Source: Dawidia soli
Lineage (GTDB): Bacteria; Bacteroidota; Bacteroidia; Cytophagales; Cyclobacteriaceae
DNA: 64,000 bases
Direction of reading: 5' to 3'
Assembly: GCF_018598185.1 (NCBI RefSeq)
Contig: NZ_JAHESC010000039.1
Location: 1-64,000 of the forward strand
In this document: one piece after another, positions 62,404 through 64,000 of the stretch
How the letters are laid out: every line of letters begins with the position of its first letter
Position numbering within the stretch: the stretch's first letter is position 1
Translations under genes and position numbers: made by a program
Notes under the pieces: generated by a model
Told to the model about the DNA's origin: nothing
Databases searched by the model: none
The model's input: the letters and a program-made list of their open reading frames with translations, nothing else

Positions 62404-62904
62404 TCAAGTCCCGTGCTGCTCCACGCGTACAACGATGCCTTCTTTAGATTCTATTGTTAATACATCCGGATCTATCCTGAATAACTGAGGGCGGAAACCC
62501 AGGTAATAGTTCCATTGGTTGCTTTCGTCGGCATTCCCCTCATCTCCAAGCAGGAGTCGAACGTCCGGCTTTGTTTTTCCTATCAAGATTTCGCGCTCGA
62601 TTAAATCTTCGGACAGCTCATACCGCCGTTCTTTGTCCCTCAGCCATTGCTGCTCGCTGAATTTTTTTGACGGATAATAGCTGACGCTAAGGATAATAAT
62701 CAGGACGATTAAAATATAAAGCAGGGGTGTCAGCAAAATCGTAGCTATCCACGTAACTATTCTCCTCTTACGGTCGGTTGCTATTAGCCGCTTTAGCAGC
62801 CATCTCAAAAAGAAATAGACTGGAATGCCGAGAATGATATTAAATAGATAAACTTCAATGCTTATGATGACTGCAGAGTCGGTATCGATCGTAGGTATTA
62901 TCAC
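62404..62904 (-). CDS. Membrane protein with BamE-like C-terminal domain
   Basis: 166 residues from GTG 62904. Two hydrophobic segments (about 10-34 and 48-74), then a soluble region 'SEDLIEREILIGKTKPDVRLLLGDEG' ... 'NYYLGFRPQLFRIDPDVLTIESKEGIVVRVEQ'. The 'LIGKTKPDVRLLLG...LGF.......L.I....G.V' pattern resembles the SmpA/OmlA (BamE-like) fold. Function unknown. A separate promoter lies between it and the AAA gene. Confidence 0.75.
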   Translation of the reverse strand: MIIPTIDTDSAVIISIEVYLFNIILGIPVYFFLRWLLKRLIATDRKRRIVTWIATILLTPLLYILIVLIIILSVSYYPSKKFSEQQWLRDKERRYELSEDLIEREILIGKTKPDVRLLLGDEGNADESNQWNYYLGFRPQLFRIDPDVLTIESKEGIVVRVEQHGT

Positions 62905-63192
62905 ACGGTCGTTTCCAGTGCGGAATTTAATAAAGCGGTCGAATACTTAATAATGTAAACAAATGTAAATGGTAATAGGAGAGCAAAAGTCGGGTACCTT
63001 GGGTTCCTGCCCTGGGGGTTACTGATGGGCGTGGACTTACATAAAAACTGTTGCCAAGGACGTCATCCAAGAGGTGTCAAACTGGTTCCCTTCTTGTCCG
63101 AAACGAAGTTTTACAATATTGAATTGCTTGCCTATTTTAAATAGCGGTGTTTTTTTGGTTATTTACCCAAAAGACTCCGCATTATCCCTGGT
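62905..63192. other. Intergenic region before the PLD gene
   Basis: A short plus-strand frame (about 63024-63141, beginning MGVDLHKNCCQG and stopping at TAG) is too short to accept and has no clear family. No promoter box is convincing. Confidence 0.35.
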
Positions 63193-64000
63193 ATGATTTC
63201 GAAACGTCTATTCCCTGACCTTGCACCGTTACTAAATTCAGCCGATGTAATTTGGGTCGCGATGGCCTTGGTAAAGGAGACTGCGTTAAAACAGTTATTA
63301 GCAGAAATTAAGAACGAACATGCAAGCGTCAAATTTTTAATTGGCACAGACCTACCCACGGAGCCGAAGGCTTTATACCACATTCAATCGCGGTTGTCCG
63401 ATAATTTTCTTGCGCGTTTGTTTGAGACATCCAAAACTTTCCATCCGAAGGTCTACTTGCTTCAACACGGACTGAAGTATACTGCCGTGGTTGGCTCTGC
63501 GAATATGACGCTTGGAGGTTTTCAGGATAATATTGAATTGGGTGTTTTTGTTGAAAATCAGGATGATTGCATTGAAATTCAAAAATGGTTTACCAAACTA
63601 TTTCATGCAGGGTTCCCCATCAACAAGGATAACATTGCCCTGTATGAAAATCGGTATAATGAGACCAAAGAGATTGAGGGTATTGTTCGCCGTTCACGGA
63701 AGTCCGGCTTTAAGAAACCGGCAACTGGTAATCCTCTGGAGGGAATAGACTTTGGTAACCGTTATTTTAAATACGAGCATCACTGGGCCTTTCGTCCTGT
63801 ACTATGGGAAGATCGTTCGGCAGCAGCTAACAGGGAACGCAAAGCAGCTTATGATCGCTTCTTTGAACTTCACAGCCAAATCTTCCCCTTATTTGCCCAA
63901 AAGAATTTCAGAGAACTGGCGCATCATCATATTGATCGATTTATTGTTTCGCATTTTTCGCACCAGGATGGCTATACATCCAAACAGCTTAAATCGATAT
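63193..64000 (+). CDS. PLD-family (HKD) nuclease domain protein, cut by the window end
   Basis: Open from ATG 63193 to the last base, 269 codons and no stop, hence partial. The N-terminal part 'SADVIWVAMALVKETALKQLL' leads to a phospholipase-D motif: H84-P-K86 in 'FHPKVYLL' and 'GSANMTLGG' (101-109). Single-motif PLD proteins like this dimerise and act as nucleases, often fused to or encoded beside helicases in restriction or defence loci. The later part ('FAQKNFRELAHHHIDRFIVSHFSHQDGYTSKQLKSI') is not assigned. Confidence 0.85.
   Translation, partial: MISKRLFPDLAPLLNSADVIWVAMALVKETALKQLLAEIKNEHASVKFLIGTDLPTEPKALYHIQSRLSDNFLARLFETSKTFHPKVYLLQHGLKYTAVVGSANMTLGGFQDNIELGVFVENQDDCIEIQKWFTKLFHAGFPINKDNIALYENRYNETKEIEGIVRRSRKSGFKKPATGNPLEGIDFGNRYFKYEHHWAFRPVLWEDRSAAANRERKAAYDRFFELHSQIFPLFAQKNFRELAHHHIDRFIVSHFSHQDGYTSKQLKSI

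Noticed and set aside
62252-62407. N-terminal extension of the TPR-AAA ATPase
   Set aside because: It would cross the promoter at 62328-62358 and lacks TPR character.

Overview
The window is chromosomal DNA of a Bacteroidota bacterium, most likely of the class Cytophagia. The evidence is a SusC/SusD pair with an ECF sigma factor and FecR anti-sigma factor, several lipoproteins with DUF4374, BACON or Spondin domains, LytTR and OmpR-type two-component systems, and Bacteroidota-type promoters (TTG, about 20 bp, TAnnTTTG). Genus is not assigned. No rRNA operon, prophage, insertion sequence or CRISPR array was seen.

Layout. 0-6 kb: an ArsR/AHSA1 pair, then a two-gene unit of a SWIM zinc-finger protein and a 983-residue helical protein. 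6.1-8.1 kb: a compact RNA-centred block with two aberrant tRNA-like genes, a normal tRNA-Cys, two divergent structured small-RNA candidates flanking a dyad-symmetric promoter region, a P-loop polynucleotide-kinase-like protein and a Thg1-like 3'-5' nucleotidyltransferase. 8.1-13.4 kb: a histidine kinase/LytTR/serine hydrolase operon and a type II NADH dehydrogenase. 13.6-18.1 kb: a bacterial RNA-repair operon, Hen1 methyltransferase and Pnkp kinase-phosphatase-ligase, with an unrecognised membrane protein wedged between them by overlapping reading frames. 18-24.5 kb: HAD phosphatase, fatty-acid desaturase, small proteins, a thioredoxin-like protein and a second serine hydrolase.

24.9-30.9 kb: an iron/siderophore-type operon resembling Xus of Bacteroides (TonB receptor, DUF4374 lipoprotein, two small membrane proteins, PepSY membrane protein). 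30.9-41.1 kb (minus strand): ECF sigma, FecR, SusC, SusD, BACON lipoprotein and, after a terminator, a secreted calcineurin-type phosphoesterase. 41.2-47.2 kb: Asp-box repeat protein, a membrane-bound OmpR-type regulator, a two-component system and a Spondin-domain lipoprotein. 47.7-57 kb: a DUF4932 metallopeptidase-like protein, TerC, and a giant alpha-2-macroglobulin-like protein with an internal carboxypeptidase-regulatory/TonB-plug insert; then an 11-bp periodic repeat array. 57.2-64 kb: MORN-type repeat protein, a probable beta-barrel protein, a TPR-membrane/TPR-AAA ATPase pair, a BamE-like protein, and the start of a PLD-family nuclease that runs off the window.

The most unusual content is the concentration of RNA-end-processing functions (kinase, reverse-direction polymerase, 2'-O-methyltransferase, kinase-phosphatase-ligase) within 12 kb, together with tRNA-like genes whose acceptor and T arms are intact while the D/anticodon half is not canonical, plus two unassigned structured RNAs immediately beside the Thg1-like gene.
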